Shown: positions 8,682 to 16,581 of the stretch, piece after piece | Position numbering within the stretch: the stretch's first letter is position 1 | Layout: each line of letters starts with the position of its first letter | Source of the DNA: CANMUM01 sp965263365 | Lineage (GTDB): Bacteria; Pseudomonadota; Alphaproteobacteria; Rhodobacterales; Rhodobacteraceae | Direction: 5' to 3' | Assembly (NCBI GenBank): GCA_965263365.1 | Contig: OZ253672.1 | Span: 2,170,001 to 2,234,000 of the forward strand | DNA length: 64,000 bases | Notes under the pieces: model-generated | What the model saw: the letters and a program-made list of their open reading frames with translations, nothing else | Database searches by the model: none | Told to the model about the DNA's origin: nothing | Position numbers and translations under genes: made by a program

Positions 8682-10052
8682 TCAATATGAGCGCCCGATG
8701 GTGTTGATCGTATTTTCGATGGCCTTCTCAAGCTTATCCGTGAGTTCGTCGATTTGCGCATCCTCCAATATGAAAGGGGGCGCTAGTAAAACGTGATCGC
8801 CATTAACCCCGTCAATCGTTCCGCCCATTGGATAACATATAAGACCTTCCTCCATCGCGGCGGCTTTCAAGATTTTGTTGAAACCAATATTCGCATCAAA
8901 TGGTGTTTTGCGGTCACGATCTTTTACAAATTCCATGGCTTGAAATAATCCTCGACCACGGATATCCCCGACAAATTCCTTTTGACCGAAGCGTTCATTG
9001 AGCTGTTGCGCTAATTTTTTCCCGAGTGTTTGCACACGTTCCATCAGGCTTTGCGATTCAAATACTTCTAAAACAGCATTTGCCGCAGCGGCAGCGGTCG
9101 GGTGACCCATATAGGTATGGCCATGTTGAAAAAAACCACTTCCGTTGGCAATGGTTTGAAAAATTTCATTCGTACACATCATCGCACCAATGGGCTGATA
9201 TCCGCCACCAAGTCCCTTGGCGATGGTAACGATATCGGGTCGAACATTTTCTTGTTCATATGCGAAAAGCGAACCCGTTCGACCCATGCCGCACATGACC
9301 TCGTCAAGGATTAGCAATATCCCATATTCATCACAAATTTCTCGAATACGGGAAAAATAACCGTGCGTAGCCGTTACAGCTCCGGAAGTGGCGCCAACGA
9401 CAGGCTCAGCAATAAACGCGAGCACTTTATCAGCGCCGACGCGATTGATTTCGTCCTTTAATTCGTTTGCGACGCGTTGACCGTATTCAAAACTCGTTTC
9501 GTCTTGGTGTTTGCCTCTGTACTCAAAACATGGAGATATATGAGAGGCTTGAATCAATAAGGGGCCAAACTGAGCGCGCCTCCATTCGTTTCCGCCGGCA
9601 GAAAGTGCGCCAATGGTGTTTCCGTGGTAGGATTGTTTGCGGGCAATGATATGATGACGATTTTCGCCCCTTTCCAGAAAATACTGTCTTGCCAACTTAA
9701 TAGACGCCTCAACAGCCTCAGAGCCTCCCGAAACCAGATAGACATGTTCGAGATCAGAAGGAGCGTTTTTGACAAGCTTTTCTGCAAGTGATTCGGCCGA
9801 TTCGGATGTAAAAAAGCCGGTATGTGCGAAAGCGATTTTATCAACTTGCGATTTTATCGCCTTGATAATTTCTGGATGATTGTGACCCAAACAGCTTACG
9901 GCGGCATCACCGCAATCGAGGAATTTCTTATTATTATGATCAATGATATATGGACCTTCCCCTTTCTTTGCTAACCGCAATTTTGACTTTGTGTGTCTTC
10001 CAAAAAGATGAGTCATTTGAGTTCCATTCTTTAATTGATACATATGTTTCAT
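8682..10052 (-). CDS. Class III PLP-dependent aminotransferase
   Basis: The 456-residue fold-type I enzyme transfers an amino group from an omega-amino or alpha-amino donor to a keto acid. Visible elements are CGDAAVSCLGHNHP, SGGSEAVEASIKLAR, the PLP-ring Asp in ILLILDEVMCGMGRTG (about residue 250) and the Schiff-base Lys in IAKGLGGGYQPIGA (about 279). Substrate cannot be read from sequence. Two in-frame starts exist, at 10052 and at 10043, and neither has a good ribosome binding site. An 11-base perfect inverted repeat covers the start region, suggesting control by the divergent RpiR-type regulator. The downstream TRAP transporter and the nearby BKACE fragment hint at amino-acid catabolism (inference). 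Confidence 0.85.
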   Translation of the reverse strand: MKHMYQLKNGTQMTHLFGRHTKSKLRLAKKGEGPYIIDHNNKKFLDCGDAAVSCLGHNHPEIIKAIKSQVDKIAFAHTGFFTSESAESLAEKLVKNAPSDLEHVYLVSGGSEAVEASIKLARQYFLERGENRHHIIARKQSYHGNTIGALSAGGNEWRRAQFGPLLIQASHISPCFEYRGKHQDETSFEYGQRVANELKDEINRVGADKVLAFIAEPVVGATSGAVTATHGYFSRIREICDEYGILLILDEVMCGMGRTGSLFAYEQENVRPDIVTIAKGLGGGYQPIGAMMCTNEIFQTIANGSGFFQHGHTYMGHPTAAAAANAVLEVFESQSLMERVQTLGKKLAQQLNERFGQKEFVGDIRGRGLFQAMEFVKDRDRKTPFDANIGFNKILKAAAMEEGLICYPMGGTIDGVNGDHVLLAPPFILEDAQIDELTDKLEKAIENTINTIGRSY

Positions 10053-10077
10053 TTATTGACACATTCTGAAACATATG
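10041..10077. promoter_or_regulatory. Perfect 11-base inverted repeat in the divergent aminotransferase/RpiR promoter region
   Basis: CATATGTTTCA (10041-10051) and TGAAACATATG (10067-10077) are exact reverse complements separated by 15 bases. The spacer contains TTGACA (10056-10061), a possible -35 element for rightward transcription. The left arm covers the two candidate start codons of the aminotransferase. The site is a strong operator candidate for the RpiR-type protein encoded 34 bases to the right. Confidence 0.65.
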
Positions 10078-10110
10078 CAACCATGAGTAAAAAAATAATT
10101 AGGGGGATTT

Positions 10111-10986
10111 TTGGAAGAAGTGCTTTCAGAGCGTATAAAGTCACATTATTCTGATCTTTCAGATCAGATGAAGGCGGCCGCCGATTTCGTTCTTGAAAAT
10201 CCGTTCGAAATTGCAACACGTTCTATGCGTTCGGTTGCAAATGAAGCCCAAATTTCGCCTTCTACATTTACGCGTTTTGCGCGCGCAGTTGGTGTTAAAG
10301 ATTACGAAAAGCTCAAATTATATTGCCTTGAAGAATTGAATGACAATCAATCCTTCGGATTTAAAGAGAAAGCAATTCACTTACAAAATAAAGCGATTGA
10401 ACAAGACGGCAAGGCAGGCCTTTTACTCGATCAAGTTAATGCGTGTATCGAAAATACCAAACATTTGGTTGAAGCGTCGAATATTCATAAACTCAATGAA
10501 ATTGTCGATATGCTTGAAACCTCCCAACGTGTAATTGTTGTTGGGGCGCTCGCTTCGATGGGTTTTGCCCAATACATGGCTTATGTCGGCGCGTATTGTC
10601 ATGAAAACTGGCATCTGCTTGATAGTCAAATTATCGGCAGCGGAATTGGATTTCATAATATTACCAAAGACGATACTCTATTTGTCATTACGAAATACCC
10701 GAATGCGGACCGCGTAATTAGGTCTGTTAGATTTGCAAAAGATGTCGGCGCGAAAGTTATCGTTTTGACCGACACCCACAAATGCTCGGCTTTGCCTATG
10801 GCTGATCTCGATTTGATCGTGCCCACAGAAAGCCCACAATTTTTCTCTTCATACGCTGCGACCGCTATTGTAATTGAAACGATCATTGGTATGCTTGTTG
10901 CGCGGGGCGGAGATAAGGTGCAAGAACGCATCGAATTTGTAGAGAAAACCAACCATCAGATCGGTGAATACTGGTTTGATAAATAA
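10111..10986 (+). CDS. RpiR-family transcriptional regulator (HTH_6 + SIS)
   Basis: The 291-residue regulator has an N-terminal HTH_6 domain (about residues 1-80; SVANEAQISPSTFTRFARAVG is the recognition region) and a C-terminal SIS sugar-phosphate-binding domain (about 120-260; VIVVGALASMGFAQYM, FVITKYPNADRVIRSVRFAK). The likely start is TTG at 10111, preceded by AGGGGG at 10101-10106; GTG at 10120 is an alternative. It is divergent from the aminotransferase across the 11-base inverted repeat, and upstream of the TRAP genes with only 23 bases to the next ATG. It probably shares a transcript with the transporter and regulates both directions. Family effectors are usually phosphosugars, but many alphaproteobacterial members control amino-acid or organic-acid uptake. 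Confidence 0.87.
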   Translation: MEEVLSERIKSHYSDLSDQMKAAADFVLENPFEIATRSMRSVANEAQISPSTFTRFARAVGVKDYEKLKLYCLEELNDNQSFGFKEKAIHLQNKAIEQDGKAGLLLDQVNACIENTKHLVEASNIHKLNEIVDMLETSQRVIVVGALASMGFAQYMAYVGAYCHENWHLLDSQIIGSGIGFHNITKDDTLFVITKYPNADRVIRSVRFAKDVGAKVIVLTDTHKCSALPMADLDLIVPTESPQFFSSYAATAIVIETIIGMLVARGGDKVQERIEFVEKTNHQIGEYWFDK

Positions 10987-11009
10987 ATAAACAAGAGGAA
11001 ATAAACATA

Positions 11010-11981
11010 ATGAAAATGAATTCTAAATTTTTAACTTCTGCTGCTTTATTCGCTGGCCTTTCAATGGGTGCAGCGGCTTCTGCTGAAGAATTTATTACAA
11101 TCGGTACGGGCGGCGTAACAGGCGTTTACTATCCAACGGGTGGTGCGATTTGTCGTCTTGTGAATGCGGGTAAAGACGACCATGGTGTACGTTGCTCTGT
11201 AGAATCAACTGGTGGTTCAGTTTACAACATTAATGCTGTTCGCTCTGGTGAACTACAATTTGGTGTTGCGCAATCAGATTGGCAGTATCACGCGCTAAAT
11301 GGTACGTCAAAGTTTGAAGAAAATGGTGCGTTTGAAGACCTTCGTGCTGTATTCTCAGTTCACCCAGAGCCTTTCACAGTTGTTGCACGTGCTGACGCAG
11401 GCATTTCAAATTTTGCTGATCTAGAAGGCAAGCGTGTGAATATCGGTAATCCGGGTTCAGGTCAGCGCGGCACAATGGAAGTCCTAATGGAAGCGCTTGG
11501 CTGGACAAATGATAGCTTCTCTGGCGTTTCAGAACTTCCAGCTGGTGAGCAATCTGCCGCACTTTGTGACAACAACATTGATGCGATGATCTATACAGTT
11601 GGTCACCCATCAGGATCAATTTCTGAAGCCACTTCAGCTTGTGATTCGGTTCTTGTAACGGTTGACGGCGAAGCTGTTGATGCGCTTGTTGCAGAGAATG
11701 ATTATTACCGTACAGCGACAATCCCTGGTGGAATGTATCGTGGAAACGACAACGACGTGAACACGTTTGGTGTGGGTGCAACAATTGTTTCATCTGCAGC
11801 GGTTTCTGAAGATGCTGTTTATGCGCTTGTGAAGTCCGTATTTGAAAACTTCGATGATTTCAAATCACTTCACCCAGCATTCGCAAATCTCAAAAAAGAA
11901 GAGATGATTGTTGATGCGCTTTCTGCGCCTTTGCATCCTGGTGCTGAGAAGTATTACAAAGAAGCAGGTTTGATGGAATAA
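11010..11981 (+). CDS. TAXI family TRAP transporter solute-binding protein
   Basis: The 323-residue periplasmic binding protein captures a solute, probably a carboxylate or amino acid, for the TRAP permease encoded next. A signal peptide (LFAGLSMGAAASA, cleavage before EEF) is followed by TAXI-family hallmarks: TIGTGGVTGVYYPTGGAICR, GELQFGVAQSDWQYHA and the NIGNPGSGQRGT loop. AAGAGGAA lies about nine bases before the ATG. A perfect hairpin separates it from the permease gene, which probably favours higher expression of the binding protein. Ligand cannot be told from sequence; glutamate and 2-oxoglutarate are among the few known TAXI substrates. Confidence 0.92.
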   Translation: MKMNSKFLTSAALFAGLSMGAAASAEEFITIGTGGVTGVYYPTGGAICRLVNAGKDDHGVRCSVESTGGSVYNINAVRSGELQFGVAQSDWQYHALNGTSKFEENGAFEDLRAVFSVHPEPFTVVARADAGISNFADLEGKRVNIGNPGSGQRGTMEVLMEALGWTNDSFSGVSELPAGEQSAALCDNNIDAMIYTVGHPSGSISEATSACDSVLVTVDGEAVDALVAENDYYRTATIPGGMYRGNDNDVNTFGVGATIVSSAAVSEDAVYALVKSVFENFDDFKSLHPAFANLKKEEMIVDALSAPLHPGAEKYYKEAGLME

Positions 11982-11987
11982 AAGTTT

Positions 11988-12009
11988 GTGGGCGGTGAAA
12001 GCCGCCCAC
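11988..12009 (+). other. Intercistronic stem-loop between binding protein and permease genes
   Basis: GTGGGCGG (11988-11995) pairs perfectly with CCGCCCAC (12002-12009) around the six-base loop TGAAAG. No run of T follows (TAAATATAAT), so it is not a standard intrinsic terminator. It more likely stabilises the 3' end of the binding-protein message or causes partial attenuation. Confidence 0.7.
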
Positions 12010-12058
12010 TAAATATAATAAAAAATAGAAAATGCTAAATACACAGAGGGGTTGAGAC

Positions 12059-14701
12059 ATGGCCGATCAACAAAGACAATATAGCGATGAAGAGCTCCAG
12101 GATCTCGTTGCGTCAAATGATACAGGCGGACGAAGTCCGTCGAGTAAAAATATTCTTATCTTATTGCTTGCGATCGCGTTTTCGTGGTCTGCCTTTCAGC
12201 TTTGGGCCGCTCAATTTCAATACATTTTTAATGGGTTACTTCCTGGTCTCGTAAAAACAATCGGATCAAGTCAGTTAAGGCCGATTCACTTGGCTTTTGC
12301 TTTTGCGCTTGCGTTTATGGCCTATCCAGCATTTAAGCGTTCGTCACGAACACAAATCCCCATAGCAGATTGGATACTCGCGATCGCAAGCGTCTTTTGC
12401 TCGCTTTATGTTTTGGCGATTTTTGGAAATAGTAGCCTAGATCCCGCCATGACTGGCAAGGTGACAACATTTCAGATGTGTGTCGCAATTGTTGGTTTGC
12501 TTTGCTTAGCTGAAGTTGCGCGTCGCGCGCTTGGCCCAGCTCTCGTAATTCTTGCAAGTGTATTGGTTCTATACGCATTTTTTGGTCATTTGCCGTTCTT
12601 TGATAGTTTGGGAATTCGCATTCCTGAAAAATCGGCGTCACGCATTATGATTCAACTTTGGTATGGTCAAGAAGGTGTGTTTGGAACGCCGTTAAAAGTT
12701 TCGGCCGTGACCGTGTTTTTGTTTGTATTATTTGGCGCGCTCTTGGAAAAGGCTGGGGCTGGCAATTACTTTATTAAGCTTGCATTTGGCGGCCTTGGTC
12801 ATCTTCGTGGTGGTCCTGCAAAAGCTGCTGTTGTGGGTTCTGGTGCGACGGGTCTGATTTCTGGTTCTTCGATTGCAAATGTTGTGACAACAGGAACTTT
12901 TACAATTCCCTTGATGAAACGCGTCGGTTTTTCGTCGGAAAAAGCTGGTGCTGTTGAGGTGGCGTCTTCTGTGAATGGCCAAATAATGCCGCCAGTTATG
13001 GGTGCGGCAGCCTTCTTGATGGTTGAGTATATTGGTATTCCTTATACAGAAGTGGTTAAACATGCTTTCATTCCAGCTGTAATTTCATATATCGCTCTCG
13101 TTTATCTTGTGCATCTCGAAGCGCTGAAAAACAATTTTCCAGCATTACCTAAACCAGGTGGTGGCTCTACAAATATCCTTGTGACAATCGCGACATTTAT
13201 TTTGGGCTTTGTGATATTTGGCGCTCTTTGTTACGGCTTATCTTATCCGGTTGCACTGATCACCAATACGTTTGGTGGGGCTAGTTTTTGGGTAATTGCG
13301 CTCCTTATATTTGGCGTATTTGCATGGCTTTGTGCGCTTGCAGCGCGTCGTCCAGATCTAGAGCCAGATGATCCAAATTCAGAGCAAGTCGAACTCCCAG
13401 TTGTTAAGGATGTTTACTTAACAGGGCTTTACTTTTTGCTTCCCATACTTGTTCTTATTTACATGTTGATGATTCAAAAAATCTCAGCAAATACATCGGC
13501 TTTTTGGGCTGTCATTGTTCTTATTGGAATGATGTTTGCACAGCATGTGATCAAGGGATTGGTGCGCGGTAATGGCGCTTTGAGTCAAAACTTGAAGCAA
13601 GGTCGAGACGATGTGATCGACGGAATGATTACGGGCGCACGCAACATGATCGGCGTTGCAATTGCAACGGCCGCTGCAGGCGTGATTGTGGGAATTGTTT
13701 CGGTGACTGATTTGTCGTCAAAAATGGCAGTGCTCGTTAATATTCTTGCTGGCGATAGTTTGATGATAATGCTCATTTTGGTCGCGGTTTTCTCGCTGAT
13801 TTTAGGAATGGGACTTCCAACCACGGCGAACTATATTATTGTTTCGTCAATAATGGTGGGCGTAATCGTATCTTTGGGCGCCTCAAAAGATCTTGTGATT
13901 CCGCTTATCGCGGCACATCTATTCGTGTTCTATTTTGGGATAATGGCCGATGTGACCCCGCCCGTGGGATTGGCGAGTTTTGCTGCCGCCGCCGTGTCAG
14001 GAGGCGATCCCATTCGAACCGGATTTACGGCATTTTTCTATAGCTTGAGAACAGTTTTGTTGCCTTTTCTATTTATCTTTAACACGGAATTGATTCTTCA
14101 CGGTGTCGATTTGGGCTCTAGCGCTGGTTGGTTGAAAGCTGTGTGGATATTTATAACAGCCACGATTGCGATGCTGATTTTCGCGGCTGCGACACAAGGT
14201 TACTTTTTGGCGCGTAGCAAACTTTGGGAGAGCGCTTTGTTGCTTTTGGCTGCGTTTCTTATCTTTAACCCAACGTTTTTACAAAATAAGGTTCAGCCGC
14301 CGTTCGAAAGCTTAGGCGTAGAAAACTTTGCAGAAAGGCTAAGTGGTATTGAAGAAGGGACGCCTGTGAGATTTGTGCTCGAAGGGATATCAATAGATGA
14401 TCAAGAACCTTCAAGAGCGACCGCGGAATTTGTATCCGATGGTAGTGATCCCGTAGCGCAAGCCCAACAATTGGGGTATGCGTTTGATGGTGTTCAAATG
14501 CAAATGCCACAATTTGGAACCGAAGCGGAAACGAAGGTTGCGAATAGTCTAGATTTCTTAGGCGGCAATACCGTTGAATTGGCTGATGTACAGCTGGGCG
14601 TGTCTCAGTTTCCAAGTTTCTTGTATGTGCTTTTAGCAATTTTACCACTTGGTATCGTGATCGTCTCACAGCGTCGTCGTCAAACCGTTCCAGCATTTTA
14701 A
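12059..14701 (+). CDS. TRAP transporter permease, fused small and large membrane subunits, DUF3394 tail
   Basis: The 880-residue polytopic membrane protein fuses the DctQ-like and DctM-like subunits, as is usual for TAXI-TRAP systems. The large-subunit core spans roughly residues 140-690 with GATGLISGSSIANVVTTG, VNGQIMPPVMGAAAF, GLPTTANYIIV and ADVTPPVGLASFAAAAVSGG. The last 180 residues carry the soluble DUF3394 region between terminal helices, ending in a membrane segment and basic tail. The transporter is driven by an ion gradient. AGAGGG at 12045-12050 is the ribosome binding site. Binding protein, permease and UspA protein form one operon. Confidence 0.93.
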   Translation: MADQQRQYSDEELQDLVASNDTGGRSPSSKNILILLLAIAFSWSAFQLWAAQFQYIFNGLLPGLVKTIGSSQLRPIHLAFAFALAFMAYPAFKRSSRTQIPIADWILAIASVFCSLYVLAIFGNSSLDPAMTGKVTTFQMCVAIVGLLCLAEVARRALGPALVILASVLVLYAFFGHLPFFDSLGIRIPEKSASRIMIQLWYGQEGVFGTPLKVSAVTVFLFVLFGALLEKAGAGNYFIKLAFGGLGHLRGGPAKAAVVGSGATGLISGSSIANVVTTGTFTIPLMKRVGFSSEKAGAVEVASSVNGQIMPPVMGAAAFLMVEYIGIPYTEVVKHAFIPAVISYIALVYLVHLEALKNNFPALPKPGGGSTNILVTIATFILGFVIFGALCYGLSYPVALITNTFGGASFWVIALLIFGVFAWLCALAARRPDLEPDDPNSEQVELPVVKDVYLTGLYFLLPILVLIYMLMIQKISANTSAFWAVIVLIGMMFAQHVIKGLVRGNGALSQNLKQGRDDVIDGMITGARNMIGVAIATAAAGVIVGIVSVTDLSSKMAVLVNILAGDSLMIMLILVAVFSLILGMGLPTTANYIIVSSIMVGVIVSLGASKDLVIPLIAAHLFVFYFGIMADVTPPVGLASFAAAAVSGGDPIRTGFTAFFYSLRTVLLPFLFIFNTELILHGVDLGSSAGWLKAVWIFITATIAMLIFAAATQGYFLARSKLWESALLLLAAFLIFNPTFLQNKVQPPFESLGVENFAERLSGIEEGTPVRFVLEGISIDDQEPSRATAEFVSDGSDPVAQAQQLGYAFDGVQMQMPQFGTEAETKVANSLDFLGGNTVELADVQLGVSQFPSFLYVLLAILPLGIVIVSQRRRQTVPAF

Positions 14702-14711
14702 GGAGAATTAG

Positions 14712-15140
14712 ATGTTTAATAAAATACTTGTCGCACTCGATATTGCGGATAAATCTGGCGTCAAATCTGTGACCGAAAAGGCCAATTCGATGGCAGAAGC
14801 CACGGGCGCGGAAGTGCATACAATTTCAATTGTGCCTGATTTCGGAACGTCGATGGTGGGATCGTTTTTTAACGAAAGTCACAAAGAAGATGCGATGCAT
14901 AAGCTTGGCGAAGAGGTTCAGGCCTATGTGTCAGAACATTTTTCCACTAAGATTTCGGTTCGACCCCATATTGTTGCGGGTTCGGTCTATGACGAAATTA
15001 TGCGGGCCGCAAGTAAACTAGAATGTGACCTCATTATTATGGGTGCGCATCGTCCAGAGTTGAGTGACTACCTTCTTGGGCCAAACGCGGCGCGTGTTGT
15101 GCGCCATTCGAAAGCTTCTGTTCTGGTGGTGAGAGATTGA
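14712..15140 (+). CDS. Universal stress protein (UspA family), TRAP-associated
   Basis: The 142-residue UspA-fold protein starts 10 bases after the permease stop, with AAGGAG as ribosome binding site, so it is the third cistron of the TRAP operon. UspA partners of TRAP transporters are known (TeaD modulates the ectoine transporter). The nucleotide loop IIMGAHRPELSDYLLGPNAARV keeps the first Gly but lacks the second Gly and the Gly-Ser of the ATP-binding motif. It may therefore bind nucleotide weakly or not at all, unlike the second UspA protein at 16138. Confidence 0.88.
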   Translation: MFNKILVALDIADKSGVKSVTEKANSMAEATGAEVHTISIVPDFGTSMVGSFFNESHKEDAMHKLGEEVQAYVSEHFSTKISVRPHIVAGSVYDEIMRAASKLECDLIIMGAHRPELSDYLLGPNAARVVRHSKASVLVVRD

Positions 15141-15212
15141 ATGCACCCGTGGCACCCCAAAACGCAAAGTGATAATCTTGATTTTTGATCGACTAGTTTC
15201 TGTGAGCCTTTA

Positions 15213-15764
15213 TTGACTTCAAATCATTCGCTAAGAGAAAAAAATGCCCCAATATCCGATGATGATTGGCCAGAAAGCGTGCGGGATCTTCGCGAAGGCT
15301 TCGCTGGGGCGCTAAATGTTTATCGCGTGATGGCGCATCATTCGGAATTGCTTCGTGCTTGGGCGCCGCTCCGCCAACATATCGTCAAAGACAGTGCCCT
15401 AGATGATCAAGAACTCGAAGTTGTAATATTGCGCACAGGTGTTCGAATAGATTCAAATTATGAATGGGCGCATCATGTTGCGCGGGCTCGAGCCATTGGC
15501 ATGAGCGACGCACGCATTCGTGCCGTTCGTGATGGGCCTAAAGGCGAGGATCTGTTGCTAACCGACGCTGTTGACGCGATCATTGACCACCATCAAATCT
15601 CAGATAGCCTGGACAACGCATTGGTTCAAAAGTACGGTAAAGAGGCCGTATTTGACCTTATTGCAACGGTCGGGTTTTACCGCATTCTTGGAACAATTTT
15701 GAAAACCTATAATGTGCCAATTGATGATACTGTTCGTCAGGAGTTGGAAATAAACCCGCTCTAG
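15213..15764 (+). CDS. Carboxymuconolactone decarboxylase family protein
   Basis: The 183-residue all-helical protein has the CMD core around residues 55-130: DDQELEVVILRTGVR followed by NYEWAHHVARARAIGMSDARI. The N/S-Y-E-W-x-x-H motif of the CMD subgroup is present, and the redox CxxC of AhpD-like members is absent. The start is uncertain: TTG at 15213 gives the full ORF but lacks a clear ribosome binding site, and GTG at 15279 is an alternative. It lies 72 bases after the UspA gene and is followed directly by the remains of a BKACE gene, so it may belong to a partly decayed catabolic cluster. Substrate unknown. Confidence 0.75.
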   Translation: MTSNHSLREKNAPISDDDWPESVRDLREGFAGALNVYRVMAHHSELLRAWAPLRQHIVKDSALDDQELEVVILRTGVRIDSNYEWAHHVARARAIGMSDARIRAVRDGPKGEDLLLTDAVDAIIDHHQISDSLDNALVQKYGKEAVFDLIATVGFYRILGTILKTYNVPIDDTVRQELEINPL

Positions 15765-15765
15765 T

Positions 15766-15958
15766 CTCGTGAGAGCCGGATTCAAATAATATCAAGACAG
15801 AGATTGGAGCGTTAAATTGACAGCACAGTTTACTAATGGCGCCATCGAATGCGTCACTTGTTGCGCGCACGGCTGCATTATGTGAGCAGTACGAGCGGCC
15901 TGTTGCAACTACCAAACAAGCGCGGAAAATCCTCGGGCTTCGCGCGGCGCGCCCTTGA
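15766..15958 (+). pseudogene. C-terminal remnant of a beta-keto-acid cleavage enzyme (BKACE, DUF849)
   Basis: Translation from 15766 reads LVRAGFK, stop (15787-15789), YQDRDWS. After a frame change the reading at 15827-15958 gives LLMAPSNASLVARTAALCEQ, ERPVATTKQARKILGLR and a stop. This matches, in order, the C-terminal landmarks of BKACE (3-keto-5-aminohexanoate cleavage-type) proteins as I know them: HVRVGxEDN, then LAPSNAxLV, then a helix, then xVATPxEARxILGL. Only about 60 codons remain, with one stop and one frameshift, and nothing of the N-terminal barrel. The remnant begins immediately after the stop of the CMD-like gene. The family assignment is pattern recognition, not a search result. 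Confidence 0.68.
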
Positions 15959-16137
15959 TTTTATGAAGCGCAGCTTACCAGCGATGCGCCTTGAAAGTGA
16001 ATTTAGCGATTAATTTTATTTAGAAAATTATTATTTTCATTATTGCACCTTTACAATTTGTCACAAATTTGTGAGCATTAGACCCGTCACTTTATGTGAA
16101 CAACAGAAAAACAAAAGAACACAGAAGAGGGAATTTT
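15959..16137 (+). promoter_or_regulatory. Leader upstream of uspA2/AGCS genes with a perfect 14-base palindrome
   Basis: TCACAAATTTGTGA at 16061-16074 is a perfect palindrome. AATTTGT also occurs as a direct repeat at 16055-16061 and 16066-16072. It sits 64 bases before the uspA2 start and is the only ordered element in this stretch besides a 16-codon ORF (15964-16014) for which I see no support. It is a candidate operator or activator site. Confidence 0.45.
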
Positions 16138-16569
16138 ATGCCAAATAAAATTGTAGCTGCCTATGATGGTAGCGATAGTGGAGCGCGGGCTGTGCATTTT
16201 GCAAAAGCGCGGGCTGTAAAAGAGGGGGCAACGCTTATTATCGTACATGTATTGGAATGGTCACCTTATTCCTTTTTAACACCGCAAGAGATTGAAGAGC
16301 GCCATGCGCGTCGGAAAGAAGAACTTGCGCGTGCTGAAACAGCTGTAATGGGTCCGATCTTAGAAAAATTAGGAGACGAGGTTGCGGTTGAAACAGAAGT
16401 TAAATTTGGCCAAGTGGCTGAAACGATCTCGAGCGCCGTTGCAACACATGGGGCAAGTGAATTGATTATTGGCCGTCAAGGCAATAGCGGAATTGCGCAA
16501 CGCATTTTTGGATCTTCGGCTGGCAAAATTGCGCAGCTTGTTGATGTGCCATGTACAATCGTGCCTTAA
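16138..16569 (+). CDS. Universal stress protein (UspA family), ATP-binding type
   Basis: The 143-residue protein has the complete G-2x-G-9x-G-S nucleotide loop (GRQGNSGIAQRIFGSS) and is expected to bind ATP, unlike the other UspA protein in the window. An upstream in-frame ATG (16096) would add 14 charged residues. The ATG at 16138 has AGAGGG just upstream and gives the family start MPNKIVAAYDGSDSG. The AGCS symporter begins 12 bases downstream with its own AAGGAG, so the two form an operon and the UspA protein may regulate that transporter (inference). Confidence 0.88.
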   Translation: MPNKIVAAYDGSDSGARAVHFAKARAVKEGATLIIVHVLEWSPYSFLTPQEIEERHARRKEELARAETAVMGPILEKLGDEVAVETEVKFGQVAETISSAVATHGASELIIGRQGNSGIAQRIFGSSAGKIAQLVDVPCTIVP

Positions 16570-16581
16570 GGAGAATATAAA

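Noticed and set aside
15964..16014. Second short reading frame after the BKACE remnant (starts MKRSLPAMRLE)
   Set aside because: Only 16 codons, no ribosome binding site and no identifiable family; may be further decayed sequence, but unsupported.
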